A stretch of 54,485 bases of DNA from Nocardia araoensis NBRC 100135 (GTDB taxonomy: Bacteria > Actinomycetota > Actinomycetes > Mycobacteriales > Mycobacteriaceae): positions 1 to 54,485 of the forward strand of contig NZ_BAFR01000073.1 of the NCBI RefSeq assembly GCF_000308435.1, read 5' to 3'. Position 1 is the stretch's first letter. Each line of letters starts with the position of its first letter. Shown here in pieces: positions 40,898 through 48,711 of the stretch. Under the pieces are notes generated by a model. The model saw only the letters and a list, made by a program, of their open reading frames with translations. It was not told where the DNA came from and ran no database searches. Made by a program: the position numbers and the translations under genes.

Positions 40898-43150
40898 GTG
40901 GCCGAACGTAGCACCTTTCCTTCGCGCGAAGTCTGCACATGGGGCGTCATCACAGCGCTCGGGGTCGTCGCGGGATACGGTGCGGTGCTACTCGCGAACA
41001 TCCGGCATTTCTATACCGACGACACCGAATCGCAGTACGCGCCGCTGTGGGTGATGCTCGGCCGGTATCTGCGCGAGGGGCGGTTGCCCGCGATGATCCC
41101 CGAGCACTGGATGGCGGGCAACTACGCCATCGAAGAGGCGGGGCTGCTCAATCCGCCGCAGCTGCTCATCGATCTGATCGCGCCTTCGGTCGACAACCTC
41201 GCGCTGTACGCCACCGTGGTGAAGCTGATCTTCGCGATCATCCTGGCGCTCGGCGTGTTCCGGATCTGCCTGGCCTACGGAGCGAAGGCGCCTTGGGCGG
41301 CGGCCGCGGGCGCCGCCATTCCGTTCACCGGATGGCTGCTGTTCTTCGACGAGTCCAGCTGGATGACCGCGTTCACCGGCACCGCGTGGATGGCCCACGC
41401 CTGGGCGTCCGGGGTGCGCTACGCCCGTGGGCGCAGCGGGCCGATCCCCACGTTCGTCTTCTTGTATCTGGCCATCTCGGTGCAGTACATCTTCCCCGCG
41501 GTCGAGGCCGGTCTGATGGTGGGCGCCGTGGCCGTCGGGGAACTCGTGTACCAGAAGACGTGGCGTCCGTCGCTGCGCCTGCTCACCGTCGCCGCCGCCG
41601 CGGCGCTGGCCGGATTGGCGACCTATCTGCCGAGCATGCTCTCGGCGAAGGTGACCTGGCGCGGCACCGCGCAGATCAACAACGACCAGTTCCTCACAGT
41701 GCCGTGGTCGGAGTCGCTGAACGCCAGTCTGCCCAGCACACTGCCCGCGTTCAGTTCCTGGTGGGGCTACGTGCAGCCGATGCCGGTGGTCTATATCGCG
41801 TGGTTCCTGGTTCCGGCGCTGGCTTTCGTGGACTGGCGCAAGGCGCTCGGCGCGGCGCGTGAGTTCGTCGCGCCCGCGCTGTTCGCGGTGATGGCGCTGA
41901 TGTGGACGGCCGGTCCCGGCGCGGTCGGACCGCTGCGCTGGCCCGCGCGGGTGCTGCCGATGGTCGCGCTCGGCCTGCTGGTGCTGGTGTGCGCGCTGCT
42001 CGGTCGTTTCGCGACCGTGCAGGACTGGCGGCGGCGTGGCATCGCGGCGGCGGTGCTCATCGGTCTGCTGTGGGTGCGCACGTTCTCGGCCGCGCCGCAC
42101 GAGGTGATCCGGCACGTGGTCGCGGCGCTCGGCGTGGCCGCGCTCGGCGCCGTCGTGGTGTGGCTCGGGCGCCGCCACGGCGCGGTCGCCGCGTGCGCGT
42201 TGATCGTCGTCTCGGTCTCCCCGATCGCGTACCTCCAGGTGTGGGATGCGCAGCCGACGCCGATGGGCTGGAACCTGCCGGAGAATCGATCGGAGATGAA
42301 GGCCGCCTTCCCCGATTTCCCCGGCACCACACTGCAACTCGGCGATCGCATGCTCATCCCGCCGCAGGAACGGAATCTGCCCGGCGCGTACGGATCGCTG
42401 GTATTCGGTAACTACGCCAAGGATCTGGAGCTCACCTACGTCAGCGGATACACCCCCAACGGGCACTACTGGTTCGGCGAGACGCTGTGCATGCGATGGG
42501 ACACCAGCGTCTGCCCCGACGCCTACCGCCGCGCGTTCGCGACCGAGCCGACCACCGGCCGGACCATCGTCGACCTGATGAAAGTCGACCGGGTGGTGCT
42601 GCATCGCGCCTTGTACCCGGACGCGCGCGACCAGCCCGCGCCGCCCGGCTGGCGCTGGGTCGACTATCCCGGGCACGAGAAGTACATCTCGGTGCTGGAG
42701 CGCACCGACGGCCTGATCTCGGCGCGTGACGGCCGGGTCGCCGCCGCCCAGGGCGTGACGGCCACCTCGGTCGGCGAGTCGGACACGACCAGCCGAGTGC
42801 GGGTGAGTTCCCCGGAGGGCGGCCGGATCGTGTTCGCGCGGCTGGGCTGGCCCGGTTACCGGGTGACGCTGGACGGCCGTGAGATCCCTTCCACTCTGGT
42901 GGCGAAAACCTTTGTCGCCGTGGATCTCCCGGCGGGCAGCTCCGGTGAGCTGGTGGTCTCCTGGCAGCCGCCGGGCCGGCGGATCGGCGTCGCGGCGGCA
43001 CTGCTCGGCCTGCTCGTCGTCGGCCTGCTGCAATGGGCCTACCTGCGTGGCAGGCGGCGGCGGGACGGATCGGCCGAAGTCGGTGCCGAGCCGTCCCCGC
43101 TCGACGCGGCCGCGTCGCCGGAAACCGACTTGGCCGACGCCGCCCGATGA
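40898..43150 (+). CDS. YfhO/GT-C-like multi-pass membrane glycosyltransferase, copy 2
   Basis: A 750-residue paralogue of the protein at 38083-40341, collinear along its whole length. It keeps TDDTESQY near helix 1, WMAGN and NPPQLLIDLIAPSVDN, and an identical stretch of 37 residues around SAKVTWRGTAQINNDQF. The N-terminal 20 residues and the cytoplasmic tail differ most. The C-terminal domain repeats SDTTSRVRVSSPEGGRIVF and LGWPGYRVTLDGREIP. It probably transfers a sugar from polyprenyl phosphate to an envelope glycan; whether the two copies differ in acceptor cannot be seen. It overlaps the next GtrA gene by four bases (ATGA). Confidence 0.75.
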   Translation: MAERSTFPSREVCTWGVITALGVVAGYGAVLLANIRHFYTDDTESQYAPLWVMLGRYLREGRLPAMIPEHWMAGNYAIEEAGLLNPPQLLIDLIAPSVDNLALYATVVKLIFAIILALGVFRICLAYGAKAPWAAAAGAAIPFTGWLLFFDESSWMTAFTGTAWMAHAWASGVRYARGRSGPIPTFVFLYLAISVQYIFPAVEAGLMVGAVAVGELVYQKTWRPSLRLLTVAAAAALAGLATYLPSMLSAKVTWRGTAQINNDQFLTVPWSESLNASLPSTLPAFSSWWGYVQPMPVVYIAWFLVPALAFVDWRKALGAAREFVAPALFAVMALMWTAGPGAVGPLRWPARVLPMVALGLLVLVCALLGRFATVQDWRRRGIAAAVLIGLLWVRTFSAAPHEVIRHVVAALGVAALGAVVVWLGRRHGAVAACALIVVSVSPIAYLQVWDAQPTPMGWNLPENRSEMKAAFPDFPGTTLQLGDRMLIPPQERNLPGAYGSLVFGNYAKDLELTYVSGYTPNGHYWFGETLCMRWDTSVCPDAYRRAFATEPTTGRTIVDLMKVDRVVLHRALYPDARDQPAPPGWRWVDYPGHEKYISVLERTDGLISARDGRVAAAQGVTATSVGESDTTSRVRVSSPEGGRIVFARLGWPGYRVTLDGREIPSTLVAKTFVAVDLPAGSSGELVVSWQPPGRRIGVAAALLGLLVVGLLQWAYLRGRRRRDGSAEVGAEPSPLDAAASPETDLADAAR

Positions 43151-43704
43151 GCACGGGCGCGGCGGACGGAGTCGGGGCTCCGGCAGCGGATGCGCGGCAC
43201 TCGGACGCCGCACGCGCGCCGGATGCGGCCCCGGCCGGAATGGATGCCACCGCCGATCCCGGCCCCCTGCTGCGCTTGGTGCGTCGCCAGGAGATCGCGT
43301 TCGCCGTCGTGGGCATGGTGAACACCGGCCTGGGCATGGCGCTGACGGTGCTGTGGCTGGCGATACTCGGCGACCGTGCGCCCGCCGCGCTCGCGCCCGC
43401 CCTGGCCTACGCGATCAGCGTGTTCGTTGCCTTCGTCCTGCATCGAACCCTGGTGTTCCGGGTGCGCGGGCGCCCGGTGCGGGATTTCCTCGCGTTCGTC
43501 GCGGTGAACTCCGGCGGACTGGTGCTGAACATGGTGCTGCTCCAACTGGGCGTCTCGGTGCTGCACCTGCCGAGCATTCCGTCGGCGGTCGGGGTGATGG
43601 CGCTGGTGGCGGGCGCCAGCTTCTTCGGTCACCGCCACATCTCGTTCCGCCGGACACCCGCTCCCGAAGCGGACGGTTCTCGCTCCGGCACGGCCGGAAG
43701 GTAG
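43147..43704 (+). CDS. GtrA-family membrane protein, copy 2
   Basis: A 185-residue paralogue of the GtrA protein at 40338, with about 40 extra Ala/Asp-rich residues at the N-terminus. Four helices follow LLRLVRRQEIAFAVVGMVNT; AYAISVFVAFVLHRTLVFRVRG and SFFGHRHISFRR match copy 1. The ATG overlaps the TGA of the GT-C gene. The stop overlaps the -10 box of the Trm112-like gene (TAGGTT at 43702). Confidence 0.87.
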   Translation: MSTGAADGVGAPAADARHSDAARAPDAAPAGMDATADPGPLLRLVRRQEIAFAVVGMVNTGLGMALTVLWLAILGDRAPAALAPALAYAISVFVAFVLHRTLVFRVRGRPVRDFLAFVAVNSGGLVLNMVLLQLGVSVLHLPSIPSAVGVMALVAGASFFGHRHISFRRTPAPEADGSRSGTAGR

Positions 43705-43707
43705 GTT
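43702..43707 (+). promoter_or_regulatory. -10 element of leaderless Trm112-like gene
   Basis: TAGGTT ends exactly 6 nt before the ATG at 43714 (spacer CCTGGT), overlapping the stop codon of the GtrA gene. No ribosome binding site precedes the ATG. Confidence 0.45.
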
Positions 43708-43713
43708 CCTGGT

Positions 43714-43944
43714 ATGCCTGAGCACACCACCTTGGACGCCACACTGCTGAGCCTGCTGGCCTGCCCGCAGGACAAGGGCCCGCTGCGGCTGGTCCGTGCC
43801 GCCGACGGCAGCGCGTTGCTCTACAACCCGCGCCTGCGCCGGGCATACCCCATCGAGAACGGCATCCCGGTGCTGCTCGTCGACGAAGCCAGGGACGTCA
43901 CCGACGCCGAGCACGACGAGTTCACCGCGCAGACCGACGCCTGA
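43714..43944 (+). CDS. Trm112/YcaR-like small protein (Rv1684 type)
   Basis: A 76-residue protein with the Trm112 layout: LDATLLSLLACPQDKGPLRL, then LLYNPRLRRAYPIENGIPVLLVDEA. Zinc-binding members have two CPxC pairs; here only one Cys remains (CPQD), so it probably folds without zinc. Proteins of this type are small activators or partners of methyltransferases, but its partner is not evident. Gene order suggests the M. tuberculosis Rv1684 position, with the sugar cluster inserted between it and the Rv1683-like gene. Confidence 0.8.
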   Translation: MPEHTTLDATLLSLLACPQDKGPLRLVRAADGSALLYNPRLRRAYPIENGIPVLLVDEARDVTDAEHDEFTAQTDA

Positions 43945-44154
43945 CCCTCCGCACCGCCGTCCCGTTCCGCTCACGACTCGCGCGCCGCCCGGCAACGGAT
44001 GCGTCACGGTCGATTTGCCTCCATTGACCGTTCGAAGCCGGGTCCGCCATGATCATTTGCACCTCGCGACGGTCCACTCGCTCCAGCCAAAGGGCGATGC
44101 GACCAGCCTGATCAGCGGCACGTCCGGCGTACGGGTAGAGAGGTCGGGAACGTC

Positions 44155-44673
44155 ATGAGCGCTGCGCGTTTACGTAACTGGACAGCTCGATGCGCGATTG
44201 CCTGTGGAGTCGTGGCGGCGGGATTCACCATGGTGGCGCCCGCCCAGTCCGAACCGCTCTGGCCGGGTGGCCCGGATATCCCCGGTATGCCCGCACTGAT
44301 TCCGCCACTACCGCCACCGACCCCGGTGGCGCCGTGTTCGACGGCGGCGCGGGCATGCATGCGGTTGTCGACGAACGAAGCCTGGTTGATGGACGACGGC
44401 AAGGTGACCTACGGCCCGACCCCGATCTCGCACGGGATGCCGGGATATGAGACGCCGCCCGGAGTCTTCCACGTCTCGTTCAAGAAGGAATTCCATTGGA
44501 GCACCATGCACAACGCTCCGATGGAGTACGCGACCTTCTTCAACGGCGACATCGCCTTCCATGTCGGCCCCATCGAGAAGAAGTCGCACGGCTGCGTCCG
44601 GATGACCTACGAGGGGGCCAAGGCGTTCTACGAGTACCTGTGGCCCGGTGACGTCGTCGAAGTCGTGGAGTGA
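44155..44673 (+). CDS. L,D-transpeptidase (YkuD domain), exported
   Basis: A 172-residue secreted protein. Residues 1-31 form a signal peptide ending near VAPAQS, then a Pro-rich linker and the YkuD catalytic domain. The active site HxxxxxxxxSHGCVRM is complete: His136 in AFHVGPIEKK, then SHGCVRM with His145 and nucleophile Cys147. Such enzymes make 3-3 peptidoglycan crosslinks or attach proteins outside the membrane. It lacks the lipobox and Ig-like domains of the large mycobacterial Ldt proteins, so it is a short stand-alone form. AGAGGTCGGGAACGTC precedes the ATG. Confidence 0.9.
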   Translation: MSAARLRNWTARCAIACGVVAAGFTMVAPAQSEPLWPGGPDIPGMPALIPPLPPPTPVAPCSTAARACMRLSTNEAWLMDDGKVTYGPTPISHGMPGYETPPGVFHVSFKKEFHWSTMHNAPMEYATFFNGDIAFHVGPIEKKSHGCVRMTYEGAKAFYEYLWPGDVVEVVE

Positions 44674-44704
44674 CGGCTCCGGCGTCCCACGGTGATCGTC
44701 GCGG

Positions 44705-45340
44705 TCACCCGGACGCCGGTCGCTGCCCGATGTCGCCGGTCAGATAGCGCTGCAGCGTCGGGCCCACCGCGGCGACGAGATCGGCGGCGGGCATCGAGGA
44801 CAGCGGTTCGACTCCGATGATCTTGCGGCCCACCAGCACGCCGATCATCTGCGAGGCGACCAGGCTGATCCGGGTGCGGCCGTCGTCCTCCGGCGTGGCG
44901 ATCCGCCTGCGGACGCGTTCCAGCACGACCTCCAAGAGGAATGCCCTGGCCAGGGACGGATCGTGGCTGCCGGACAGGATGCTGCGCACCATCGCGACCA
45001 CTCCGGGACCCGCGGGCGAATCCCACACGCCGACCACCGCGCGAAGGATGGTCTCGCCCAACCGGTCCAGCGGAGCGGCCTCGATGATGCGCAAGGTCGA
45101 CTCGGGATCCACCGGCAACTCCACCACCGCGGCGAAGAGTTGCTGTTTGGTGCCGAAGTAGTGGTGGACGAGGGCCGGATCGACCCCGGCCTCGGTGGCG
45201 ACCGCCCGCACGGAGGTCTTGTCGAAGCCGACCTCGGCGAACCGTGCGCGGGCGGCCGCGAGGATGGCCTCGCGGGCGCCCGACTGCCCCGGTCGGCGGC
45301 CGGTGCGAGCCGGCCGCTCGGCGCCGTTGCCTGCCGTCAC
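44705..45340 (-). CDS. TetR-family transcriptional regulator (Rv1685c type)
   Basis: A 211-residue regulator. The helix-turn-helix is at about 20-70 (AREAILAAARARFAEVGFDKTS, broken by the usual turn, then VRAVATEAGVDPALVHHYFGTKQQLF). The rest is the helical ligand-binding and dimer domain, with no recognisable ligand motif. The GTG at 45340 overlaps the stop of the ABC permease gene (GTGA), so the regulator is the last gene of the exporter operon. It likely represses that operon through the paired operators at 46869-46904. Confidence 0.88.
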   Translation of the reverse strand: MTAGNGAERPARTGRRPGQSGAREAILAAARARFAEVGFDKTSVRAVATEAGVDPALVHHYFGTKQQLFAAVVELPVDPESTLRIIEAAPLDRLGETILRAVVGVWDSPAGPGVVAMVRSILSGSHDPSLARAFLLEVVLERVRRRIATPEDDGRTRISLVASQMIGVLVGRKIIGVEPLSSMPAADLVAAVGPTLQRYLTGDIGQRPASG

Positions 45341-46131
45341 GCGGTCCGCCGTCGTAGCGTGGCCGCGCCGAGGCACAGGGCGACGATCGAGAATCCGGTC
45401 ACGATGGCCAGATCGCGCCACATCTGGCCGGTGGCCTCCGGATGCGTCGAAACCTGTTGCAGGGCGTCGACCGCGTAGCTCAACGGCATCACGTTGCTGA
45501 TCACCTCCAGCCAGTCGGGCAGCTGGCCGCGGGGAACGAGCAAGCCGCACAGGAAGATCTGCGGGGCGACCACGACCGGCATGAACTGTACGGCTTGGAA
45601 TTCGGTGCGGGCGAACGCGCTGGCCAGCAGGCCGAGCGCCACCCCGCACACCGCGTCGACCACCGCGATCAGCACCACCCACGCCGGGCTGCCCGCCGAG
45701 CCGAGCCCGAGCAGACCGAAGGAGACCAGGCAGGCGATGGTCGCCTGAGCGGCGGCGGCCAGGGAGAAGGCGGTGCCGTATCCGGCGAGCAGGTCGAGTT
45801 TCGTCAGCGGCGTCGACAGCAGTCGCTCCAGCGTGCCCGAGGTGCGTTCGCGCTGCATGGCGATCGCGGTGATCAGGAACATCACGATGAACGGCAGGAT
45901 GCCGAGCATGCTGATACCGACCCGGTCGAACAGCGGGACCGGGTTCAGCGGGTTGGTGGGAGTGTCCTTGTAGATGAAATACAGCAGCGTCATCAGCAGG
46001 GCGGGGACCACCAGGATCATCGCGACCGTGCGGTGGTCGTTGCGCAACTGCCGCAGGATGCGGCCGGTGGTGGCGGCGTAGGGGCGCAGCGTGGGCGTCC
46101 GCCGGGGCGAGGCTGCCGAGATGGCGGTCAT
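45337..46131 (-). CDS. ABC-2 type transporter permease (Rv1686c type)
   Basis: A 264-residue membrane protein with six hydrophobic helices. The ABC-2 motif appears as ILRQLRNDHRTVAMILVVPALLM near the N-terminus and RERTSGTLERLLSTPLTKLDL after helix 2. FARTEFQAVQFMPVVVAPQIFLCGLLVP lies near the C-terminal exit, with the last helix close to ATLRRR. It forms the membrane channel with the ATPase encoded just upstream, overlapping it by four bases. Substrates of this exporter type are lipids, drugs or antibiotics; none is indicated. Confidence 0.9.
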   Translation of the reverse strand: MTAISAASPRRTPTLRPYAATTGRILRQLRNDHRTVAMILVVPALLMTLLYFIYKDTPTNPLNPVPLFDRVGISMLGILPFIVMFLITAIAMQRERTSGTLERLLSTPLTKLDLLAGYGTAFSLAAAAQATIACLVSFGLLGLGSAGSPAWVVLIAVVDAVCGVALGLLASAFARTEFQAVQFMPVVVAPQIFLCGLLVPRGQLPDWLEVISNVMPLSYAVDALQQVSTHPEATGQMWRDLAIVTGFSIVALCLGAATLRRRTA

Positions 46132-46859
46132 GCGTTCTGTCCCATCGTGATAAGGGTGAGGAAGGCGGTCTCCAGGTTCTGTTCACCGGTCTGCGCGCGC
46201 AGCTCATCGGGGCTGAGCTGGGCGAGCAACCGGCCCTCGCGCATCAGCAGCAGCCGGTCGCAGTGCTCGGCCTCGTCCATGACGTGGCTGGACACCAGCA
46301 GTGTCGTGCCGTTCGCGGCCAGTTCGTGGAACTGCTTCCACAGCTCGACCCGCAGCACGGGATCCAGGCCGACCGTCGGTTCGTCCAGTACCAGCAATTG
46401 GGGTCCGGCGACGAGCGCGCAGGCGAGGGACGCCCGCGTCATCTGGCCGCCCGAGAGTTCGTCGCCGCGCTGCTGAGCGTGGTCGGCCAGGCCCACCGCC
46501 GTGATCGCGTCGTCCACGTCGGCGCGGTCGCGGCCGTAGAGCGCGGCGAAGTACGCGACGTTCTCCCGGACGCTGATGTCGGGGTAGATGCTCGGCGCCT
46601 GGGTGACATACCCGATCAGGTGGCGCAGCGCCGGGGAGCCCGCCGGGTGTCCGAGCGCGGTGACCTCGCCCGATTCGATGATCTGAGTGCCGACGATGCT
46701 GCGCATCAGCGTGGTCTTGCCGCATCCGGACGGACCGAGCAGCCCGGTGATCGTGCCTTGCGGGATGGTCAGCGAGACGTCGTGCAGAACTTCGCGGCCG
46801 CCGCGGGGGACCCGCAGATCTCGAACCTCGACGGCGGGGGAGGGGCTGGCTTGCGACAC
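46128..46859 (-). CDS. ABC transporter ATP-binding protein (Rv1687c type)
   Basis: A 243-residue cytoplasmic ATPase. Walker A is GPSGCGKTT, the Q-loop is in GYVTQAPSIYPDISV, the signature is ELSGGQMTRASLA, Walker B is LLVLDEPTVGLDP, and the H-loop is LLVSSHVMDEA. The D-loop and the daunorubicin/multidrug exporter-type order are normal. The start is GTG at 46859. It is the first gene of the exporter operon. Two overlapping 20-bp operators lie 10-45 bp upstream of its start, fitting repression by the TetR protein encoded at the operon's end. Confidence 0.93.
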   Translation of the reverse strand: MSQASPSPAVEVRDLRVPRGGREVLHDVSLTIPQGTITGLLGPSGCGKTTLMRSIVGTQIIESGEVTALGHPAGSPALRHLIGYVTQAPSIYPDISVRENVAYFAALYGRDRADVDDAITAVGLADHAQQRGDELSGGQMTRASLACALVAGPQLLVLDEPTVGLDPVLRVELWKQFHELAANGTTLLVSSHVMDEAEHCDRLLLMREGRLLAQLSPDELRAQTGEQNLETAFLTLITMGQNA

Positions 46860-46868
46860 GGTCGCCTC

Positions 46869-46904
46869 AATTCATCGAGTGTTGAATTCACTGTACGATG
46901 AATT
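46869..46904 (-). promoter_or_regulatory. Two overlapping 20-bp operators for the TetR regulator
   Basis: AATTCA-N8-TGAATT occurs twice, at 46869-46888 and 46885-46904, sharing AATT. The N8 cores differ (TCGAGTGT and CTGTACGA), while the arms are perfect. The A/T-rich dyads stand out in GC-rich DNA and lie directly before the exporter operon start. Confidence 0.72.
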
Positions 46905-46946
46905 TAGCTCTGTCGCGCCGAAGCGGCAAGAGCGAATAGGAAAGAA

Positions 46947-48468
46947 TCAGTGGCCGTGGTGCCGCGGGGGTGTCCCCGCCGACTGGCCCGGGTCCACGAC
47001 CACGAACTGACCCATCATTCCGAGGTCTTCGTGCCAGAGCAGGTGGCAGTGGTACATGTACGGCGTGTCCGGATCGGCCGGACCGTGCGAAGCGCACTGC
47101 CAGGCGCACCGTGCTGTTCGGCGGTAGGAAGACGGTGTCCTTCGGGCCGGTCAGCGTCGGGGGCGGAGGCTCGTCGTCCACCGCGAGCACGCGGAATCGC
47201 ACGTCGTGGATGTGGAAGTTGTGCGGCATGCCGTCGTTGTTGCGCACCACCCAGGTCTCCGCGGTGCCGCGCGTGACCGCGAAATCGATGCGGTCCATGG
47301 CCATCGGCGTGCCGTTGATCCCGGCGAGGTTCAAGTCGAACTGTCGTTCCCGCACCGAATCGCCGCCGTCCGGGGTGGTGGGAGACGCGAGGACCGCGGG
47401 GAGTTCCGGCGCGGGCCGCAGCGTCTCGGCCGCGCGCAGCTCGAGAATGTCGAAGGTGTCGTCGCCGCCGGAGAACCGCTGGGTCCAGAAATCGAGCCCG
47501 GCGTCGAGTCGGCCGCTGCGCAGCACGGTGCGCTCGCCCGGCCGTATCCGCACCACGATCTCGGCGCGCTCGCCCGGTGACAGCCGCAGCCGGTCCACGG
47601 TGCTCGGTCGTTCCATCAGGCCGCCATCGGTGGCGATGAGCGAGAACGGCCGCCCGTCGGCGAAGACGAAGGTGTAGATCCGCGCGGTCGAGGCGTTGAG
47701 CAGACGCAATCGGACGAGTTCGTCGCCGACGTCACGGTACGGCGCGAGCGTGCCGTTGACCATCGTCCGATCCCCGAGGGATCCGACATCGCGGAACATC
47801 CCGTGCGCCGAGTCGAACTCCGCGCCGTTGAACCGCACGTCTTGGACGATCAACGGCAGATCGTTCACGCCGTACTCGGAAGGGAGGGGCAGCGCGGTGG
47901 AAACCTCGTCGTCGAGCAGGAACATACCCGCCAGCCCCCGGCGCACGTGGGCTTCGGTCGCGCCGTGCGGATGGGGGTGATACCAGAGCGTCGCCGCCGG
48001 TTGATCGACGGTCCATTGCGGCGTCCACGCCGCGCCGGGCGCCACCATCTGGTGCGGCCCGCCGTCCATGGCGGCGGGTAGATGCATGCCGTGCCAGTGC
48101 ACCGTGGAGGCCTCCGGCAACGTGTTGCGCACCGCGACCGCCACCTTCTCCCCGCGTCGCGCCCGCAGCGTCGGCCCGAGGAATTCGCCGTCGAACCCCC
48201 ACGTCTCCGTCGCCAGGCCGGGACGGAATTCCTTTCGCCCGGCGCGCATATCGAGTTCGAACGTCCGAGTTCCGTCGGCGCCGACCCGCGACGGAGCCAG
48301 CGGAGGAATGGCGAGCTCGTTCCGGAATTCCGTCTTCCCGGCGGTGGACACGTCCGCCCCGGCGTACACCAACGCGACGCCACCGAGGATCAGGACCGGT
48401 AATGCCGCGACGCAGACGAGAACGATGCGCAACCATCGCCGCCTGCGCGGCCGGGATTCCGAAGACAT
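46947..48468 (-). pseudogene. Multicopper oxidase, apparent frameshift before the last copper motif
   Basis: An exported laccase/CueO-like oxidase with an N-terminal membrane anchor (11-35, after an Arg run). Copper motifs seen are HWHG (124-127), HPHPHG (164-169) and HNFHIH (416-421). The fourth motif, [13 protein letters not shown], is present only in another frame: the reading frame from the start changes near 47074-47088, where one extra C is suspected, and without the shift the frame runs on to 46888. Restoring it gives [11 protein letters not shown] and a stop at 46947. This could be a pseudogene or a sequencing error. ATG 48468 has TACCGT exactly 6 nt upstream and no ribosome binding site. 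Confidence 0.75.
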
Positions 48469-48474
48469 GGTCCG

Positions 48475-48480
48475 ACGGTA
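48475..48480 (-). promoter_or_regulatory. -10 element of multicopper oxidase gene
   Basis: On the minus strand TACCGT ends 6 nt before the ATG at 48468 (spacer CGGACC), the same layout as the other leaderless starts in the window. Confidence 0.4.
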
Positions 48481-48626
48481 GAAATCGCAAGGGCCCCAAT
48501 ACATCCGGGAGCGTCCCCATTTGCTCCCCGGTTCGCCCCTGAGGCCCGCGCCCGGAGGTTCAGGGTGCGAGATCTACGTACCGACCGGAAGTGGCCGACC
48601 GTTGTGATCCAGAACACAGAAGGAGG

Positions 48627-48653
48627 TGTCACGTTGGGGCCCGGTCATTTGTC
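48627..48653 (+). promoter_or_regulatory. Candidate ECF41-type promoter
   Basis: TGTCAC (48627-48632) matches the -35 motif known for ECF41 sigma factors (TGTCACA); TGTC (48650-48653) lies 17 nt later where CGTC is expected, one mismatch. It is about 60 bp before the oxidoreductase ATG of the ECF41 pair, so autoregulation is plausible but unproven. Confidence 0.35.
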
Positions 48654-48711
48654 CCATGGTCGTCACCATCCGCTACCCATTCTCCGGTGACCCGACCAAT
48701 GGAGCACTGCC

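Noticed and set aside
37900..43213. Long minus-strand open frames opposite both GT-C membrane genes
   Set aside because: Same GC-skew artefact; they are antisense to genes with strong membrane and motif evidence, and their products look random.
43714..43944. Zinc-ribbon Trm112 protein
   Set aside because: Only one of the four zinc cysteines is present, so it is called Trm112-like without metal binding.
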